From Dethiobacter alkaliphilus AHT 1 (GTDB lineage Bacteria > Bacillota > Dethiobacteria > Dethiobacterales > Dethiobacteraceae), in contig NZ_ACJM01000024.1 in NCBI RefSeq assembly GCF_000174415.1, positions 1-33,688 on the forward strand: DNA of 33,688 bases, in the 5' to 3' direction. Positions 31,953 through 33,688 of this stretch are shown here, piece after piece. The translations under genes and the position numbers were made by a program. The notes beneath the pieces were generated by a model, which saw nothing but the letters and a program-made list of their open reading frames with translations, did not search any database and was not told the DNA's origin. Position 1 is the first letter of the stretch, and every line of letters begins with the position of its first letter.

Positions 31953-32243
31953 CCTTTGCTGCAGGAAAGCATACTCCCTGCTCTCGCCGGCCTGTAATCC
32001 CAAAAAGGCCAGTACCTGCCGGTCCCGCTTTTTGACATTTCGGGCATTTACACACTGCCTGTTATTTAGGTGCGGACAAAAGTCGCAGATATCATCGGGG
32101 CCGTCGGTAATCCGCACCAGCTGCCGGGGATTCTCTGAAAGGCTTTTGGCAACGGCTGCCATATTGGCGGTAAACTCCTCACTATAGCCCCTGCCCCGGA
32201 AGCGAGGCAGGCAAAGCAGGTGATGGGCCCGCAGAGTGAGCAT
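31866..32243 (-). CDS. DUF1284 domain protein (Cys-rich)
   Basis: 125 residues beginning LTLRAHHLLCLPRFRGRGY, the DUF1284 signature, with DDICDFCPHL, a further Cys in NRQCVNA, and CCADCGWLDLC at the end. The spaced Cys clusters suggest metal or iron-sulfur binding; the function is unknown. The ATG overlaps the thiE stop (TGATG), so it is translationally coupled to thiE. Its 3' end overlaps the methyltransferase gene by 87 bases on the opposite strand. Confidence 0.85.
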   Translation of the reverse strand: MLTLRAHHLLCLPRFRGRGYSEEFTANMAAVAKSLSENPRQLVRITDGPDDICDFCPHLNNRQCVNARNVKKRDRQVLAFLGLQAGESREYAFLQQRLHALKGAAFQKCCADCGWLDLCLSFAEA

Positions 32244-32893
32244 CAGCAGCCGCTCTCGGCAATTAGCTGCCGAATCTTTTTTACCTCTGCTTCCACATCA
32301 GCGCAGGAAACCAGCGCAGAAACCATGGCCGAGCAGGGCACGCCGCGCCGCCGCACATCCACAATATTTTCTCCGTTAATCCCGCCGATTGCCACCAGCG
32401 GGATTTTATAATTTTTAGCGATATGTTCAATCAAATCCAGGCCCACCGGTTCTCCCGCATCCGCCTTGGTGCCGGTTTTAAATACCGGACCCACCCCCAC
32501 ATAGTCGGCGCCGCGGACCATGGCATCCTCCACATCGGCAGGAGTGTCGGCGGAGACACCGATAATCATCTCCTCGCCCACCAGTTTGCGCACCGCATTG
32601 GCGGGCAGATCATCCGGCCCCACATGTACACCGCCGGCTTTACTGAGGATGGCAATATCCACATCATCGTTAACTATAAACAATACCCCGGCCGGTTTAC
32701 ACATCTCCCGGATAACACGGCATTCCTCATATTTTTCCCGCTTGGTTTTATCCTTTTCCCGGTACTGAATAATCTTAACTCCGGCATCAATCATCCGGCG
32801 CACCACTTCCAGATTGTCCTTACAGGCAGACAGCGACTCACAGGTCACACCGTAAATATCTGTCTGAAAAATCTCCGCCACATTCTTTCGCAT
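32243..32893 (-). CDS. thiE: Thiamine-phosphate synthase
   Basis: 216 residues in a TIM barrel with VKIIQYREKDKTK, FIVNDDVDIA, GVHVGPDDLPA, YVGVGPVFKTGTK and VAIGGI, the ThiE signature. It joins HMP-pyrophosphate with thiazole phosphate to give thiamine phosphate. GGAGGAG precedes the ATG. It has its own promoter, and no TPP riboswitch is visible in its leader of about 20 bases. No other thiamine genes are near, so salvage of precursors is a possibility. Confidence 0.95.
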   Translation of the reverse strand: MRKNVAEIFQTDIYGVTCESLSACKDNLEVVRRMIDAGVKIIQYREKDKTKREKYEECRVIREMCKPAGVLFIVNDDVDIAILSKAGGVHVGPDDLPANAVRKLVGEEMIIGVSADTPADVEDAMVRGADYVGVGPVFKTGTKADAGEPVGLDLIEHIAKNYKIPLVAIGGINGENIVDVRRRGVPCSAMVSALVSCADVEAEVKKIRQLIAESGC

Positions 32894-32913
32894 ACTATCA
32901 ACTCCTCCACTCC

Positions 32914-32943
32914 ATTATACTGCAAACCCAGTACCCATCTCAA
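32914..32943 (-). promoter_or_regulatory. Sigma-A promoter for thiE
   Basis: TTGAGA (32938-32943), 18 bases, TATAAT (32914-32919), 20 bases before the thiE start. Confidence 0.7.
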
Positions 32944-32955
32944 TTTTAGCAAAAT

Positions 32956-32989
32956 AAAAGAAAAAAGTAAGCCAATAATTTTGGCTTAC
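32956..32989 (-). terminator. Terminator of bioY
   Basis: GTAAGCCAA (32967-32975) and TTGGCTTAC (32981-32989) form a 9-bp stem with a 5-base loop, followed on the minus strand by T6 and a T-rich tract. Confidence 0.85.
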
Positions 32990-33024
32990 CTGAGATCATA
33001 TCGGGCAATTCGCAAACTTTTGGC

Positions 33025-33600
33025 TTATTGTGTATTCGGTTTAGCTGTGGTAGTGGTATACGCTGCCGGCAAGCTGCCCAGGATTCTCAGGGCCAGGGGT
33101 CCGGCCACCGCCACTTTAACCAAATCACCGGGAATAAAGGGCAGCATGGCCACTACGCCGTTGTAAACCGGCATATCCAGAAACCGGGCCATTTGCAGAA
33201 TTCCGGGGGTGTATACAGCCACAATACCACCTAATACAGCAGCCAGATATAATACGGGCAAGGAACGTTGTTTAGACATTTCTGCAATTTTACCAATTAC
33301 AAAAGCGCCAAGTATAAAGCCCCAGATAAAACCGCCGGTAGGACCAGCCAATACTCCGGCCCCTGCAGTTCCACCGGCAAATACTGGCATACCGGCCATC
33401 CCCAGCAGTACATAGATAATCTGGCTCATGGCTCCTTTATGCGCACCCAGAAGCAATCCGGCAAGCATCACAGCAAAGGACTGTCCTGTAATGGGTGGCA
33501 GGCCACCGGGCATAGGAATAACAATGTAGGCCATAATGGCGGTCAAAGCGGTAAACAGGGAAATTAAAACAAGATCACGCACAGCAAATTTCTGGTTCAT
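33025..33600 (-). CDS. bioY: Biotin transporter BioY (ECF S component)
   Basis: 191 residues with six membrane segments. BioY motifs are PITGQSFAVMLAGLLLGAHKG, GGTAGAGVLAGPTGGFIWGF and PGDLVKVAVA. It captures biotin, either alone or with the shared EcfAAT energy module, whose genes are not in this window. AGAGGAGG precedes the ATG. A BirA-type operator overlaps its promoter, matching biotin control. It is monocistronic. Confidence 0.96.
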   Translation of the reverse strand: MNQKFAVRDLVLISLFTALTAIMAYIVIPMPGGLPPITGQSFAVMLAGLLLGAHKGAMSQIIYVLLGMAGMPVFAGGTAGAGVLAGPTGGFIWGFILGAFVIGKIAEMSKQRSLPVLYLAAVLGGIVAVYTPGILQMARFLDMPVYNGVVAMLPFIPGDLVKVAVAGPLALRILGSLPAAYTTTTAKPNTQ

Positions 33601-33629
33601 TTGTCAGCCTCCTCTATTCTGTTAGGAGG

Positions 33630-33659
33630 ATTATAGCATGAGGCAATTTTCATTGTCAA
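33630..33659 (-). promoter_or_regulatory. Sigma-A promoter of bioY
   Basis: TTGACA (33654-33659), 18 bases, TATAAT (33630-33635), 30 bases before the start codon. Confidence 0.8.
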
Positions 33660-33683
33660 CCTGTTTTTTGCATGTGGTTAACA
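33654..33683 (-). promoter_or_regulatory. Probable BirA operator
   Basis: TGTTAACC, 14 bases, GGTTGACA: an inverted repeat with 7 of 8 positions matching. It fits the known BirA half-sites (GTTAACC / GGTTAAC) and their spacing. The second half-site contains the bioY -35, so bound BirA would block RNA polymerase. Confidence 0.75.
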
Positions 33684-33688
33684 TAGAG

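Noticed and set aside
32894-32960. TPP riboswitch before thiE
   Set aside because: The leader is too short and lacks a CUGAGA-type core.
33608-33629. CCTCCT / AGGAGG hairpin hiding the bioY ribosome site
   Set aside because: The first arm lies between the -10 box and the expected transcription start, so it would mostly not be in the RNA.
1-33688. CRISPR arrays, tRNA or rRNA genes
   Set aside because: No regularly spaced short repeats and no cloverleaf or rRNA-like sequence were seen on either strand.

Overview
The window looks like chromosome from an endospore-forming Firmicute, most likely a Clostridia-type lineage. The evidence is a pro-sigma-K gene, a BofC-like protein, sigma-A promoters, strong AGGAGG ribosome sites with frequent TTG and GTG starts, and the alaS / ireB / ruvX / DUF1292 / mltG / U32 / class B PBP gene order known from Bacillus. 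The first bases fall inside an insertion sequence, so the left edge is probably a contig end.

Region 1 (1-9320) is AT-rich accessory DNA, nearly all on the minus strand. Read in the direction of transcription, after the complete sigK (9366-10070) come: a 5'-truncated Rhs gene split by an IS3-family element (7253-8619) and frameshifted at a G6 run; its C-terminal toxin tip with an adjacent candidate immunity gene; a displaced second toxin tip with an Imm40-like gene; a small Rhs-core remnant; a second copy of only the 3' 40 percent of sigK (3700-3984); and a tandem array of small membrane proteins in which PH-like proteins alternate with a second family. The array is cut by another copy of the same IS at 1-698. 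No recombinase is visible inside the sigK-flanked segment.

Region 2 (9366-22850) is core chromosome on the minus strand: alaS, ireB, ruvX, a DUF1292 gene, mltG, a U32 hydroxylase-family gene and a PBP, ending in sigK. Upstream of alaS are an AI-2E-type transporter, a zinc ribbon, a PRC-barrel protein, a BofC-like protein, yebC, a CoA-binding protein, a lytic transglycosylase and coaE.

Region 3 (22935-29105) is a fatty-acid beta-oxidation operon in the order fadN, fadA, fadE, with a divergent MarR-family regulator. Region 4 (29146-33688) holds two covarying palindromic repeats, a trans-sulfuration-type PLP enzyme, a DUF1405 membrane protein, a methyltransferase, a DUF1284 protein overlapping it tail to tail, thiE, and bioY under a probable BirA operator.

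The most unusual feature is the sigK duplication. The two 3' halves differ at 11 nucleotides, every one synonymous, while their noncoding flanks have diverged. They bracket about 5.7 kb of toxin/immunity cassettes, which resembles a skin-like or gene-restoring insertion in sigK. A second pattern is that three sporulation-type genes (sigK, the PBP gene and the BofC-like gene) have their Shine-Dalgarno inside the 3' arm of an intergenic hairpin.
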